Positions 54,823-64,000 of a stretch of DNA of 64,000 bases are shown here, in pieces (positions within the stretch are counted from its first letter, which is position 1; each line of letters starts with the position of its first letter). The translations under genes were made by a program, and so were the position numbers. The notes beneath the pieces were generated by a model. It saw only the letters and a program-made list of their open reading frames with translations, did no database searches and had not been told where the DNA came from. Origin of the DNA: Slackia exigua ATCC 700122 (lineage in GTDB: Bacteria; Actinomycetota; Coriobacteriia; Coriobacteriales; Eggerthellaceae). The stretch covers positions 884,015-948,014 of the forward strand of contig NZ_GG700630.1 of assembly GCF_000162875.1 (NCBI RefSeq). The letters are read 5' to 3'.

Positions 54823-55019
54823 CGTGGATGGCGGGCGGCACGGCCGTGCGCCTTCGCTTGACCACGCGGCCGTTGCCGTACCGACATACTCGCACTGCCC
54901 GAAAGGCGCGGCAAATCCCGCATGCCTCCGATCGACCGCGACCGCGGCGCACCGTATGGAGCGCCTGCGGAAGGCATTCCTTTCATGCCGTGCACGCGCG
55001 ACGGATCGGCTGGAAACGC

Positions 55020-56594
55020 CTAGTCGTTGAAATCGCTTCCGACGATGACGAGGTACGACGACGAGAACGATCCGAAGCTGCCGTCGTCGCGCATGGCGGT
55101 TCCCACGCCCAGCCTCTTGACGATGGCCTGCGCCACCTGCTCGTTGCCCGACTCTCCGTAGACGACGAGCGTCGTGCCGTGATCGAACGACGAGGCGGAG
55201 CCCGTGGAGACCACCTTCGCCCCCGAAGGCGTGAGCATCGACGACGCGCGGGCCGCGGCGCCGTCCACTCCGTTGCCGTTGAGCACGGTCACGGTCGCTC
55301 CGGAAATCGACGCGCCCGACGAGGCCGACGACGAATCCGCCTCGGACATGAGCTGCTGGATGACGTATTCCGAATTGAGCGTGCCATCGGTGACGCCGCC
55401 GTCGTTGGTCGTGTCGGCCTCGTTAGGCAGGGGCGAGAGCCCCTGATCCACGCGCTTCATCATGGCCGCCCACGCGTCCTGATTGCTGTATTCGTACCAC
55501 ACGCCCCCTTCGTAGGCGGAGGTGGTCGGGTTCATCGCGGAATAGATGTCGGTTTCGACGTCGATGCCCTTCATATTGACGGCCAGGCCCGCGATGTCGG
55601 TCGCGCTCATGTCGGTCTCGATGTACTGGCTAAGCGTCGATATGGTCGAGAGGATCGTCGAAGGATCGGATTGCAGAACCTTGTCCGCGATGGCTCCGAT
55701 GACCATGCGCTGGTTCGCGGCACGATACGCGTCGCCGTCGCCCACGTCGTCGTAGGAATGGCGCGAACGGCACAGGATGAGCGCCTGTTCACCATCGAGG
55801 GTCTGCTGGCCTGCGGAAAGCGAGCCGCCGGCACGATCGTCGTCGATGTCCCGCGGGACGTTGACGTCGATGCCGCCGACGCTGTCCACGACGGCTTCCA
55901 AACCGTCGAAGTCGACGATCGCGTAATGGGAGATCGGCACGCCCGCGAACTTGGAAACCGTGGATATGGCCAGCTGGGCGCCGCCGAACGCATAGGCGGC
56001 GTTTATCTTGCCGGGACCGTGGCCTTCGATGTTGACATAGGTGTCTCGGTAGATGGATACGAGCGTGACCTTCTTGTTCTTAGGGTCGACGCGCGTGAGG
56101 ATCAGCGTGTCGCTGCGATACGCCCCGTCGTATTCGTTGGTTTCCTCGCGGTACTCGGAACGATCGATGCCGATGAGCAGCATGTAGAAGGGATCCTGCG
56201 CCGAAGCCTTCTCGGTCAAGGCGCTCGAGGCGTTCGGATCGGCGCTGGAATGCAGGTTCGAATTCACCTGCCAGAGATATGCGGCCGCCGCGACCCCTAC
56301 GGCGACGAGCGCGAGGGCGAACGTCGACGCGACGCCGATGAGCACCTTGCGCATGCGTGATCCGCGCTTGCGCTTCTTGCTGTATTCGGCCTGCGTGGAA
56401 CGCCGAGAGAATTGATCCACAGGATTCGGTTCGTCGACGCGATCCTGCGCCCCGCCGCGATAGGACTGGGAGCTTTCCCGGTAGTATTGGGAGTTGGCGC
56501 GAGAATAGTCCTGTGCGCTGCGGGCACCGCTGATATGGACGTCGAGCCCGCGAGAATCAGGCTGCGACGTGGGTTCTCGTCGGTTTCGTGCCAT
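55020..56594 (-). CDS. LytR-CpsA-Psr (LCP) family protein with LytR C-terminal domain
   Basis: LCP enzymes attach wall polymers such as teichoic or capsular chains to peptidoglycan from undecaprenyl carriers. The 524-residue protein has a basic cytosolic N-tail (about 80), one membrane helix (about 82-110) and an LCP domain with LLIGIDRSEYRE, RSDTLILTRVDPKNKKVTLV, SIYRDTYVNIEG, the Asp/Arg core and DGEQALILCRSRH. A LytR_C domain with TVTVLNGNGVDGAAARAS lies near residue 440. AAGGAGAA precedes the ATG. It is close to a second LCP gene. Confidence 0.93.
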   Translation of the reverse strand: MARNRREPTSQPDSRGLDVHISGARSAQDYSRANSQYYRESSQSYRGGAQDRVDEPNPVDQFSRRSTQAEYSKKRKRGSRMRKVLIGVASTFALALVAVGVAAAAYLWQVNSNLHSSADPNASSALTEKASAQDPFYMLLIGIDRSEYREETNEYDGAYRSDTLILTRVDPKNKKVTLVSIYRDTYVNIEGHGPGKINAAYAFGGAQLAISTVSKFAGVPISHYAIVDFDGLEAVVDSVGGIDVNVPRDIDDDRAGGSLSAGQQTLDGEQALILCRSRHSYDDVGDGDAYRAANQRMVIGAIADKVLQSDPSTILSTISTLSQYIETDMSATDIAGLAVNMKGIDVETDIYSAMNPTTSAYEGGVWYEYSNQDAWAAMMKRVDQGLSPLPNEADTTNDGGVTDGTLNSEYVIQQLMSEADSSSASSGASISGATVTVLNGNGVDGAAARASSMLTPSGAKVVSTGSASSFDHGTTLVVYGESGNEQVAQAIVKRLGVGTAMRDDGSFGSFSSSYLVIVGSDFND

Positions 56595-56840
56595 TCGGCA
56601 TTCTCCTTGTGAATGGGCCGCCCCTGCATATGGACGACGATGCCCGGCCCGGCGCGCTCACGGCGCGCGACGGCCGCTCGATCTTCTATATGCGGCTCGC
56701 ATCATACAACAAGACGCCGTACGGAGCTTCCCTATCAGCCAAATGAACATCGCCGCGTTACCCCGAGGATATGCGCCGACGCGGTGCGGAACGCCTCGAA
56801 CCGCCTTCTGAAATGGGTGGGAATGCGCGAGTACGCGCGC

Positions 56841-58130
56841 CTATCGCCCACCCGCCGCGGAACCCCGGGCGTTTCCGGATGCGCCCGTGCGGGATCCGCC
56901 CGCGTCCTCTTCGGTTTCGTCGCCTTCGCCGGATGCCTCCGATCGGGCCGTCTGGTCGGCGGTCGCCCCCAAATAGCTTCTCGCCGAACCGACGATGCCG
57001 CCGTCATTGGAGTTCTGCGCCTTGTCTTCGTAGGGAGGAAGCCCCGCGTCGACGCGGGTCATGAGCTTGCGCCATGCCGCAAGGTCGCAATACTGGTACC
57101 AGATGCCATCGATCTGCGCGCCGTAGGTCGGGTTCATGGCGGAATAGATGCCGTTGTCCATATCCATGCCGCGCATCGATTCGGCCACCTTGATGAGGTC
57201 CTCCACCGACATGTCGGTGGTGATGTAGCCGGACATCGCGTTGATGGTCTCGGCCATGGTGGCCACGTCGGAGCTCAGCACCTTTTCGGCAATGGCGCCC
57301 ATGACCAGGCGCTGGTTCGCCATGCGATAGAAATCTCCCGTCCCGTAGGAATCGTAGGCGTGGCGCGAGCGGCACAGGATGAGCGCCTGCTCGCCGTCGA
57401 GGGTCTGCTCGCCTGCGGAAAGCGAGCCGCCGGCGCGATCGTCGTCGATATCGATGGGAACGTCGACGTCGATGCCGCCGAGCGCGTCGACCGCCGCCTC
57501 GAAGCCGTCGAAGTCGACTTCCATATAGTGGGATATGGGCACGCCCGCGAATTCGGAGACCGTCGATACGACCAGATCGGCACCGCCGTATGCAGCGGCT
57601 GCGTTGATCTTGTCGGCCCCGACGCCGTCGATGTTGACGTAGGTGTCGCGCTCGATGGAGACGAGCGTCGCCGTCTTCTGGCGCGGATCGACGCGCACGA
57701 GGATCATCGAGTCGCTGCGGAACTTGTCGTCGCCGGTGCTTTCGCGGTATTCGGAACGGTCGACGCCCATGACCAACATGTAGAACGGTTCTCCGGGGTC
57801 GGTCGAACCCTGTTCGCTCAGCGAATCCATCAGATCGTCGTCGACGCCCGCGCGAAGCTTCTGATTGATCGAATCGGTGTAGAGGTACAGCGCGACGGCC
57901 GCGATGGCGCCGACGAAGACCAGGGCGGCGATGACGATGCCGACGATGCGCGCGATGCGCCCGCGCTTCCTATCGGGCATGACGGAGCTCACATCGCTTA
58001 CATACGCCCCGGAAGACGCCTGGCGGGAATCGAACTTCGAGGAATAGGACGCCGGCCTCACCGTCGATGCGGGAACGAAGCCCCCTGCGTTGCCCGAGGA
58101 CCCGTGCTTGCCGCTCTTCTTCAATCCCAT
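56841..58130 (-). CDS. LytR-CpsA-Psr (LCP) family protein, shorter form
   Basis: A 429-residue LCP protein with a Ser/Gly-rich N-tail, one membrane helix (about 62-85), and an LCP domain closely like the neighbour: LVMGVDRSEYREST, SIERDTYVNIDGVG, and DDRAGGSLSAGEQTLDGEQA, the last nearly identical in both. It lacks the LytR_C domain and ends in a charged, Gly/Ser-rich tail. The ATG (MGLKKSGKHG) at 58130 has no clear ribosome binding site. It is separated from the other LCP gene by 246 nt, so each may be expressed alone. Confidence 0.92.
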   Translation of the reverse strand: MGLKKSGKHGSSGNAGGFVPASTVRPASYSSKFDSRQASSGAYVSDVSSVMPDRKRGRIARIVGIVIAALVFVGAIAAVALYLYTDSINQKLRAGVDDDLMDSLSEQGSTDPGEPFYMLVMGVDRSEYRESTGDDKFRSDSMILVRVDPRQKTATLVSIERDTYVNIDGVGADKINAAAAYGGADLVVSTVSEFAGVPISHYMEVDFDGFEAAVDALGGIDVDVPIDIDDDRAGGSLSAGEQTLDGEQALILCRSRHAYDSYGTGDFYRMANQRLVMGAIAEKVLSSDVATMAETINAMSGYITTDMSVEDLIKVAESMRGMDMDNGIYSAMNPTYGAQIDGIWYQYCDLAAWRKLMTRVDAGLPPYEDKAQNSNDGGIVGSARSYLGATADQTARSEASGEGDETEEDAGGSRTGASGNARGSAAGGR

Positions 58131-58312
58131 ATAGGTACCGTTCGCGTCAGAGCAACCCCATGGGGGGCTGCGAGGAGTGCATGCCGCGCGCGTGCAGCCG
58201 CGATTTCGGAAAGATCCGTCCGGGCGCACGCACGCGTCACAACATACCACGCGCGCCCGCGATGCTCCGCATGCGTAAACGTAACGTAGGGAATCTTTCA
58301 ATATCACCAGAC

Positions 58313-58334
58313 ATCTTCGCCGCGAAGATATAAT
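58313..58334 (+). promoter_or_regulatory. Candidate promoter and palindrome of the deacetylase gene
   Basis: TATAAT on the plus strand (58329-58334) is overlapped by ATCTTCG-CCG-CGAAGAT (58313-58329), a perfect 7-bp palindrome with a 3-bp spacer. This could be a repressor operator on the deacetylase promoter. Confidence 0.4.
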
Positions 58335-58415
58335 GGCGCGCAACCCTGACGATACGATCGCGGCCCGCCCGAGCCGTGCGTCATGCACCCGCTCGCGGGC
58401 ACCGAGGAGCACACC

Positions 58416-59888
58416 ATGCAAGAGCGTCCGTCCGTACACGATTCCCGCCGCGCCCATGCGCATGCATCGAAGCCGACGTCCGCAGGGTCGCACGCGCCTC
58501 GCCTGGGCGAGGACCGCACGCGCGTCCGCGCCGACGGCCCGGCGCGCTCCTCCCGTGCCTCCCGTGCCTCCCGCCGGCCCACGCCCGCCCACGACCATGC
58601 GAGGACGCCGTCGCGGGCGACGGCGCGCAGCGGACGCGAAGGATACGTCCGCGCGTCGGTCAGCACGCCGCATTCCACCCATGAGAGCGCCCTGCGCCGG
58701 GAATTCCGCATCCGCAAGCTCTTCACGAGGGCGCTTCCCCTCGCCCTCGTGCTCATCGCCATCGTCGCGGGATTTTCGGCCTGGTCGGCGCACCGTCCGA
58801 TCACGGTCACGATCAACGATGCGAAGGTCCAGCTCAAAGATGACAGAACCATCGATGCAGCCTTCGATCTGAGCGGCGTCAAGGTCAAGCCCGGCGACCT
58901 CGTGGATGTCGAGGGGGATGTGCTGACGGAAGGAGGCGGTACGCGCTACACCGCCACGGTCGACGGCGCGGCCGTCGACGATCCGGATCGCACGCTTAAG
59001 AACGGCGCCGTCGTCCAGGTATCCGACGGCACGAACGTCGAAGAGGATTCCACGATCGACGAGAACGCGGCGCTCCCGAGCAAGCGGGTCGCCAAGGGGT
59101 CGGGACCGCTGTGCGTCAAGCAGGACGGGCATGACGGCGTCGCATCCATCAAGACCGGCTCGGTTTCGGGCAAGCAGGTGGTCGAAGAGGTCAAGCAGGA
59201 CCCGGTCGACACCACGTACCTGCGCTACTATCCCGAAGTCGGCAACGACAAGGTGATCGCGCTGACCTTCGACGACGGCCCGGTGGCCAAACAGACCGAG
59301 GAGCTGCTCGACGTGCTCGCCGACAACGGCGCGAAGGCCACGTTCTTCACCATCGGGGCGCAGATCACCGGAACGGCGGCCGACGACGTCGTGCGCGAAG
59401 AGAAGGACGGCCATCAGGTCGCCACCCACACCTGGGACCATGCGGCGGGAAGCGGGCAGGGCGTGAACCTCTCGTATATGACCGCCGACGAACAGCGCGA
59501 CGAGATCACCAAGGGGCTTTCCGGCATCGCGGGCGCGCTCGGCCACGAGGTCTCGCCCGTGCTGCGCGCGCCAGGCGGCAATTTCCCCACCGACTCCGTC
59601 TGGGTCAACGTCGACGACCTCATCACCGCGCAGATCGGATGGAACATCGACACGATGGACTGGTCGCGCCCCGGCGTCGACCACATCGTCTCCCAGATCG
59701 AATCGGCGAGACCCGGCGACGTCATCCTCATGCACGACGGGGGCGGCGACCGCTCTCAGACCATCGAGGCGCTCAAGACGGCGCTGCCCTACCTCAAGGA
59801 ACAGGGATATCGCTTCATCACGATCGACGAGCTGCTCAAATATCCCCCTGCAGACGAACCCGGAGCCAAGGTCGAGGACGTCTCGTAA
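58416..59888 (+). CDS. Membrane-anchored polysaccharide deacetylase (NodB domain)
   Basis: A wall-modifying enzyme that removes N-acetyl groups from peptidoglycan or another surface glycan. The 490-residue protein has a basic, low-complexity cytosolic tail of about 105 residues, one membrane helix (about 108-130), a small beta-rich domain (about 134-235: TVTINDAKVQLKDDRTID), and a NodB domain with TFDDGP, HTWDH (HxxxH metal pair), RAPGGNF and ILMHDGGG. All catalytic residues are present. GAGGAG lies before the ATG at 58416. It is divergent from the LCP gene. Confidence 0.94.
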   Translation: MQERPSVHDSRRAHAHASKPTSAGSHAPRLGEDRTRVRADGPARSSRASRASRRPTPAHDHARTPSRATARSGREGYVRASVSTPHSTHESALRREFRIRKLFTRALPLALVLIAIVAGFSAWSAHRPITVTINDAKVQLKDDRTIDAAFDLSGVKVKPGDLVDVEGDVLTEGGGTRYTATVDGAAVDDPDRTLKNGAVVQVSDGTNVEEDSTIDENAALPSKRVAKGSGPLCVKQDGHDGVASIKTGSVSGKQVVEEVKQDPVDTTYLRYYPEVGNDKVIALTFDDGPVAKQTEELLDVLADNGAKATFFTIGAQITGTAADDVVREEKDGHQVATHTWDHAAGSGQGVNLSYMTADEQRDEITKGLSGIAGALGHEVSPVLRAPGGNFPTDSVWVNVDDLITAQIGWNIDTMDWSRPGVDHIVSQIESARPGDVILMHDGGGDRSQTIEALKTALPYLKEQGYRFITIDELLKYPPADEPGAKVEDVS

Positions 59889-60222
59889 GGCAAACATGAA
59901 GAAACCGTGCGAGGAGGCGCGCCGTCCCCGTCGCCCGCCGCGCACGCGCCTATAATCCGAACAACTCGAATACATGCGACGACAGGGCAATAGGAACGAA
60001 TCCTTCTCCTGAAAGCAGGCGGTGAGCAAGCCTGCGTTGGACGGCTCCGAAACTCCCTCGAGCAGCGCGCTTGAACGCGCGTCGCGCCAGGAGCGATCCT
60101 CCTCGGCCGCGACGGGTCACTATGGCGGGCCGGCAGCCACCGTTATCGGCGTCCAGAGAGGCTTATGCTCCTGCTCGCATTCTTTTGAGGTTCGTCAAAA
60201 AGAGGGAAAGCGAGACACTGGA
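59889..60222 (+). promoter_or_regulatory. Promoter and long leader of the ilv operon
   Basis: A 334-bp gap. TATAAT at 59951-59956 suggests transcription starting near 59963 and a leader of about 260 nt before ilvD. The leader has GC-rich inverted repeats (GCAGGC/GCCTGC near 60015-60034) and a tiny open frame, MLLLAFF, at 60165-60188 with GAGAGG upstream. No T-box core (GGGUGGNACCGCG) and no T-run terminator were seen. Confidence 0.5.
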
Positions 60223-61887
60223 ATGCAGCTTCGAAGCGACGCGATAAAGAAGGGCGTGGCGCGCGCGCCCCACCGCAGCCTTCTCAAGGCCGACGGACTC
60301 ACCGACGAAGAGCTGGAGCGTCCGCTCATCGCCGTCATCTCGTCTCAGAACGAAATCATCCCCGGCCACCTGCATCTCAACACCATCGCCGAAGCCGTGA
60401 AGGCGGGCATCCGTATGGCAGGCGGCACGCCGCTGCAGGCCACCACGATCGGCGTATGCGACGGCATCGCGATGAACCACGAAGGCATGAAGTACTCCCT
60501 CACGAGCCGCGAGGTCATCGCCGACAGCGTTGAGTGCGTCGTGAACGGGCACGCCTTCGACGGCATGGTCATCATCCCGTCCTGCGACAAGGTAGTTCCC
60601 GGCATGCTCATCGCGGCCTGCCGCATCAACATCCCCACCGTCATGATCTCGGGCGGCCCGATGCTCGCCGGCCACGACAGGCACGGATGCCAGACCGACC
60701 TGAATACTTTGTTCGATGCCGCAGGCCAGGTCACCGCCGGCACCATGACCGAGGAGGAGATGAATTACCTCGAGAACACCGCCTGCCCCACCTGCGGCAG
60801 CTGCTCGGGCATGTTCACCGCTAATTCAATCCAATGCCTCTCCGAGGCCCTGGGCATCGCGCTTCCCGGCAACGGCACCGTTCCCGCGGTCTATTCCGAG
60901 CGCATCCGCATGGCCAAGCGGGCCGGCATGAAGGTCATGGAGATGCTCGAGAGGGACATCCGCCCGCGCGACCTGATCACGCCCGCATCCATTCATAACG
61001 GCATGGTGCTCGACATGGCCTTCGGCGGTTCCACCAACACGATGCTCCACCTGACCGCCATCGCGCATGCAGCCGACTGCCCCATCACGATGGACGACTG
61101 GGACCGCGTCTCGGACGTGACCCCGAACCTCACGCGCATCGCGCCCGCCGGGCCGCTGCATATCGAAGACCTCGACGCCGCGGGCGGCATCTCCGCCATC
61201 CTGGGCGAGCTCGGCCGCGCGGGACTCCTCGACGAGACGGCGCTCACGTGCCACGGCACGATGGCCGAATGGCTGGCCCAATGCCCGCCTGTCGACGGCG
61301 AGGTCGTACGCACCAAAGAGAACGCCTACATGCAGACCGGCGGCCTGAAAGTCATGCGCGGGAACATCGCGCCCGACTGCGGCGTCGTGAAGAAGTCGGC
61401 CGTCGACGAAGGCATGCGCAGGCATTCCGGACCGGCGCGCGTCTTCGATAGCGAGGATGCGGCCTGCGAGGCCATCTTCGGCGGCGCGATCAACCCCGGC
61501 GACGTCGTCGTCATCCGCTACGAAGGCCCCTCGGGCGGCCCCGGCATGCGCGAGATGCTCACCCCGACGAGCGCCATCTGCGGCATGGGGCTGGACACGT
61601 CGGTCGCGCTCATCACCGACGGGCGCTTCTCCGGCGCCACCAAAGGCCCGGCCATCGGGCACGTAAGCCCCGAAGCCGCCGCGGGCGGCCCCATCGCCCT
61701 CATCCATGAAGGAGACATCATCGACATCGACATCGAGGCGGGCACGCTCGATGCGCGCATCTCCGACGAAGAGCTCGATCGCCGGCGCGCCGCGTGGCAG
61801 GCGCCGGCGCCGAAATACACGACGGGAGTCCTTTCCCGCTATGCAAAGCTTGTGACCAGCGCAGACAAGGGAGCATACCTCGCATGA
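60223..61887 (+). CDS. ilvD: Dihydroxy-acid dehydratase
   Basis: IlvD makes the 2-keto acids of the valine and isoleucine pathways. The 554-residue protein has the Fe-S cysteines in [10 protein letters not shown] (Cys76), the SCDKVVPGM motif (Cys117), and [14 protein letters not shown] (about 186-199), plus the catalytic-Ser region [16 protein letters not shown] near the C-terminus. Start at ATG 60223 ([11 protein letters not shown]) matches the family start; a GC-rich leader with a short upstream peptide lies before it. It begins an ilvD-ilvB-ilvN operon; its stop overlaps the ilvB start. Confidence 0.96.
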   Translation: MQLRSDAIKKGVARAPHRSLLKADGLTDEELERPLIAVISSQNEIIPGHLHLNTIAEAVKAGIRMAGGTPLQATTIGVCDGIAMNHEGMKYSLTSREVIADSVECVVNGHAFDGMVIIPSCDKVVPGMLIAACRINIPTVMISGGPMLAGHDRHGCQTDLNTLFDAAGQVTAGTMTEEEMNYLENTACPTCGSCSGMFTANSIQCLSEALGIALPGNGTVPAVYSERIRMAKRAGMKVMEMLERDIRPRDLITPASIHNGMVLDMAFGGSTNTMLHLTAIAHAADCPITMDDWDRVSDVTPNLTRIAPAGPLHIEDLDAAGGISAILGELGRAGLLDETALTCHGTMAEWLAQCPPVDGEVVRTKENAYMQTGGLKVMRGNIAPDCGVVKKSAVDEGMRRHSGPARVFDSEDAACEAIFGGAINPGDVVVIRYEGPSGGPGMREMLTPTSAICGMGLDTSVALITDGRFSGATKGPAIGHVSPEAAAGGPIALIHEGDIIDIDIEAGTLDARISDEELDRRRAAWQAPAPKYTTGVLSRYAKLVTSADKGAYLA

Positions 61888-63737
61888 TGAATCTGACCGA
61901 AGAGCTCGAGCTCAAACGCGCCGCCGTCGCCGGCGCGCCGCTCGGACCCGGGACCGCGACCCCGTACGAGGGGAAGAAGATGACCGGCGCGCGCGCCATC
62001 GTCGCTTCCCTCGAGGCCGAGGGCGTCGACGTGATCTTCGGGTATCCCGGCGGCACCGTCATCAAAATCTACGACGCGCTCTACGATTCGCCCATCCGCC
62101 ACATCCTCGCGCGCCACGAGCAGGGCGCGGCCCATATGGCCGACGGCTACGCGCGCGTGACCGGGCGACCCGGCGTCTGCCTCGTGACGAGCGGGCCGGG
62201 CGCCACGAACGTCGTCACCGCCATCGCCACCGCCTATATGGACAGCGTGCCCATGGTCGTGATCACCGGCCAGGTGCAGCGCGCCGTCATCGGCACCGAC
62301 GCATTCCAGGAAGCCGACATCGTGGGCATCACGATGCCCGTCGTCAAGCACAGCTTCCTGCTGCAATCCACCGATGACTTGACCGCCACCGTGCGCGAGG
62401 CGTTCTACATCGCCTCTACCGGACGCCCCGGCCCCGTCCTCATCGACGTGCCGGCCGACATCTCCGGCTCCGAGATGGCCTTCCATTACCCAGGCGGCGT
62501 GAACCTGCCCAGCTACCGGCCGACCTACAAGGGCAACGCCAAGCAGATCCGCCAGGCCGTGAACGCGTTGAAGCGTTCCCGACGGCCGCTGCTCTACGTC
62601 GGCGGCGGCGCCGTGCGCTCGCTTGCGGAGGCCGAAGTGCTCACGCTGGCCCATACCCAGCAGATCCCCGTGGTCACCACGCTCATGGGAAAGGGCGTCA
62701 TAGAGGCCGACGACCCGCTGAACCTCGGCAACGTCGGCATGCACGGATCGAAGTACGCCAACAAGGCCATGAGCGAATGCGACCTGCTCATCTGCGTGGG
62801 CGCGCGCTTCTCCGACCGCGTGACCGGCAACCTGGCCACCTTCGCGCCCGACGCGACCGTCATCCATATCGACGTGGACCCGGCCGAGATCGGCAAGATC
62901 CGCGACCCGCAGATCCCCATCGTCGGCGATGCGCAGATCGTGCTCGCCGGCATCAACGAGCAGGCGGCGAAGGCGAAGCTCTGCGACATCGGCAGCGCCT
63001 GGGCCGCGACGTGCGCCGCATGGCGCGATCGCTGGCCCCTGTACGGCGCGGGCATCGAGGCGCAGGAACAGCCCGGCACCATCGTTCCGGAAATCGCGAT
63101 GAAGCACCTGTCCGACCGCCTCGACCAGGATGCGTCCGTCGTCGCCACCGACGTGGGGCAGCACCAGATGTGGGCGCTGCAGCACATCGACCGCAGCCAT
63201 CCCGGTTCGTTTCTCACCTCAGGCGGCCTGGGCACGATGGGCTTCGGCCTGCCCGCCGCCATCGGCGCGCAGATCGCGGCCCCCGATTGCAAGGTCGTGC
63301 TCGTCACGGGCGACGGAAGCTTCCAGATGTGCAGCCAGGAAATGGCCACCGCGGCCATCCAGAAGGCGCCGGTCAAGGTCATGATCTTCGACAACCGCGC
63401 GCTCGGCATGGTGCACCAGTGGCAGAAGCTCTTCTACGACGGCCGCTTCAGCGAGACCGTGCTCGATCCGGTGCCCGATTTCGTGAAGCTTGCGGACGCC
63501 TACGGCTGGCAGGCCGCGCGCGTGTCCGATCCATCGAAGATCGACGGCGCCATCGACGAGATGCTCGCCGCTGACGGCCCGTTTTTGCTGGACGTGGCCA
63601 TCTCCGAAAACCAGAACGTCTTCCCGATGGTCCCTGCCGGCGGAAACCTCGCTCGCCCGATCGGCGTCATCGATATGACGCGCGGAGGCGTGCGCGTCGA
63701 CGATGCCGGCGCAGACGAGGAAGGAGGCCGGGAATGA
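61884..63737 (+). CDS. ilvB: Acetolactate synthase, large subunit
   Basis: The thiamine-diphosphate enzyme that starts valine and leucine synthesis and, with 2-ketobutyrate, isoleucine synthesis. The 617-residue protein has the cofactor-activating Glu in [16 protein letters not shown], the central FAD-binding domain, and the ThDP/Mg motif [20 protein letters not shown] with [15 protein letters not shown]. It carries a 32-residue extension before the usual MTGARAIV start; ATG 61884 overlaps the ilvD stop as ATGA and is preferred. The stop overlaps ilvN. Confidence 0.95.
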   Translation: MMNLTEELELKRAAVAGAPLGPGTATPYEGKKMTGARAIVASLEAEGVDVIFGYPGGTVIKIYDALYDSPIRHILARHEQGAAHMADGYARVTGRPGVCLVTSGPGATNVVTAIATAYMDSVPMVVITGQVQRAVIGTDAFQEADIVGITMPVVKHSFLLQSTDDLTATVREAFYIASTGRPGPVLIDVPADISGSEMAFHYPGGVNLPSYRPTYKGNAKQIRQAVNALKRSRRPLLYVGGGAVRSLAEAEVLTLAHTQQIPVVTTLMGKGVIEADDPLNLGNVGMHGSKYANKAMSECDLLICVGARFSDRVTGNLATFAPDATVIHIDVDPAEIGKIRDPQIPIVGDAQIVLAGINEQAAKAKLCDIGSAWAATCAAWRDRWPLYGAGIEAQEQPGTIVPEIAMKHLSDRLDQDASVVATDVGQHQMWALQHIDRSHPGSFLTSGGLGTMGFGLPAAIGAQIAAPDCKVVLVTGDGSFQMCSQEMATAAIQKAPVKVMIFDNRALGMVHQWQKLFYDGRFSETVLDPVPDFVKLADAYGWQAARVSDPSKIDGAIDEMLAADGPFLLDVAISENQNVFPMVPAGGNLARPIGVIDMTRGGVRVDDAGADEEGGRE

Positions 63738-64000
63738 ACCACATCCTCTCGGTTCTCGTAGAGAACAAGCCCAGCGTGCTTTCGCGCGTGACCGGGCTCA
63801 TCTCGCGCCGCGGCTTCAACATCGAGTCGCTGACCGTCGCCCCGACCGAAGACGCGACGATGTCGCGCATGACCATCATCGTCAAGGCCGATGCCGTGGC
63901 GTTCGAGCAGCTGACCAAGCAGCTTCACAAGCTCATCAGCGTGTATAAGATCGCCGATCTCACCGAGGGCGATGCCATCCAACGCGAGCTCGCGCTGTTC
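63734..64000 (+). CDS. ilvN: Acetolactate synthase, small subunit (cut by window end)
   Basis: The regulatory subunit that gives acetolactate synthase its valine feedback inhibition. The first 89 residues are in the window: an ACT domain with HILSVLVENKPSVLSRVTGL, FNIESLTVAPTEDATMSRMT, and KLISVYKIADLTEG, as in IlvN/IlvH. AAGGAGG lies just upstream and the ATGA overlap with ilvB indicates coupled translation. The C-terminal half is beyond the window. Confidence 0.95.
   Translation, partial: MNHILSVLVENKPSVLSRVTGLISRRGFNIESLTVAPTEDATMSRMTIIVKADAVAFEQLTKQLHKLISVYKIADLTEGDAIQRELALF

Noticed and set aside
56841-60029. A minus-strand open frame of more than 1000 codons running through the deacetylase gene
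   Set aside because: Only its downstream part (from 58130) is an LCP protein. The upstream part is antisense to the plus-strand deacetylase, has no ribosome binding site and no family sequence; high-GC antisense frames are often open.
59963-60222. T-box riboswitch in the ilv leader
   Set aside because: The conserved T-box core and a UGGU bulge for the tRNA end were not found, and there is no terminator/antiterminator pair.

Overview
This window is from a high-GC bacterial chromosome with dense, mostly co-oriented operons, many 1-4 nt ATGA/GTGA/TAATG overlaps and purine-rich ribosome binding sites. The gene set points to an anaerobic, gut-type actinobacterium of the class Coriobacteriia: ThyX, FeoA-FeoA-FeoB with a DtxR-family regulator, a secretin-free Tad pilus, LCP ligases, the fhs-fchA-folD one-carbon genes, an ApbE/FMN lipoprotein pair, a TsaB-RimI-TsaD fusion and BioY. 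The class assignment is inference; no rRNA lies in the window. No prophage, insertion sequence or CRISPR array was seen.

Layout. 1-3.3 kb (minus): uvrB (cut by the window edge), coaE, rpsA. 3.7-6.5 kb: a DUF523 gene, then an MscS channel and a DAACS symporter on plus. 6.6-9.4 kb (minus): a Fur-type regulator, a DUF1385 membrane protein, thyX and a DtxR/MntR-type regulator. 9.7-13.0 kb (minus): feoA, feoA, feoB and a Cys-rich FeoB-associated peptide, with a terminator-like hairpin between feoA and feoB. 13.2-22.5 kb (minus): a complete cytoplasmic/membrane Tad pilus machine (cpaB, tadZ, tadA, tadB, tadC, flp) followed by four more pilin or pseudopilin-like genes, DUF192 and a zinc ribbon. A tRNA-Val follows. 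23.2-27.7 kb (minus): recR, ybaB, dnaX, dedA and the SRP RNA.

27.8-33.7 kb (minus) is a dlt-like five-gene operon: MBOAT acyltransferase, DltD-like SGNH protein, DltA-like adenylation enzyme, a LysA/ornithine-decarboxylase-fold PLP enzyme, and a carrier protein. It looks like a surface-polymer aminoacylation pathway that carries its own enzyme for making or altering the amino acid, and it is the most interesting system here. 34.0-35.6 kb (plus) holds ApbE and a small lipoprotein with the flavinylation motif. 35.7-38.8 kb (minus) has the 807-residue tsaB-rimI-tsaD fusion and bioY, then tRNA-Leu.

39-45.8 kb: an M20 dipeptidase; the fhs-fchA-folD operon, where FolD has lost two residues needed for cyclohydrolase activity while a separate cyclohydrolase (FchA) sits beside it; and a PhoB/PhoR-like two-component system. 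46-54.8 kb (minus): a MATE exporter overlapping a nitrate/sulfonate/taurine-type ABC importer without a binding protein, a biotin ligase, fused folP-folK, ftsH, hpt and a Tyr/Gly-rich membrane protein. 55-59.9 kb: two LCP ligases and a divergent membrane-anchored polysaccharide deacetylase. 60.2-64 kb (plus): ilvD-ilvB-ilvN, translationally coupled behind a leader of about 260 nt and cut by the window end.
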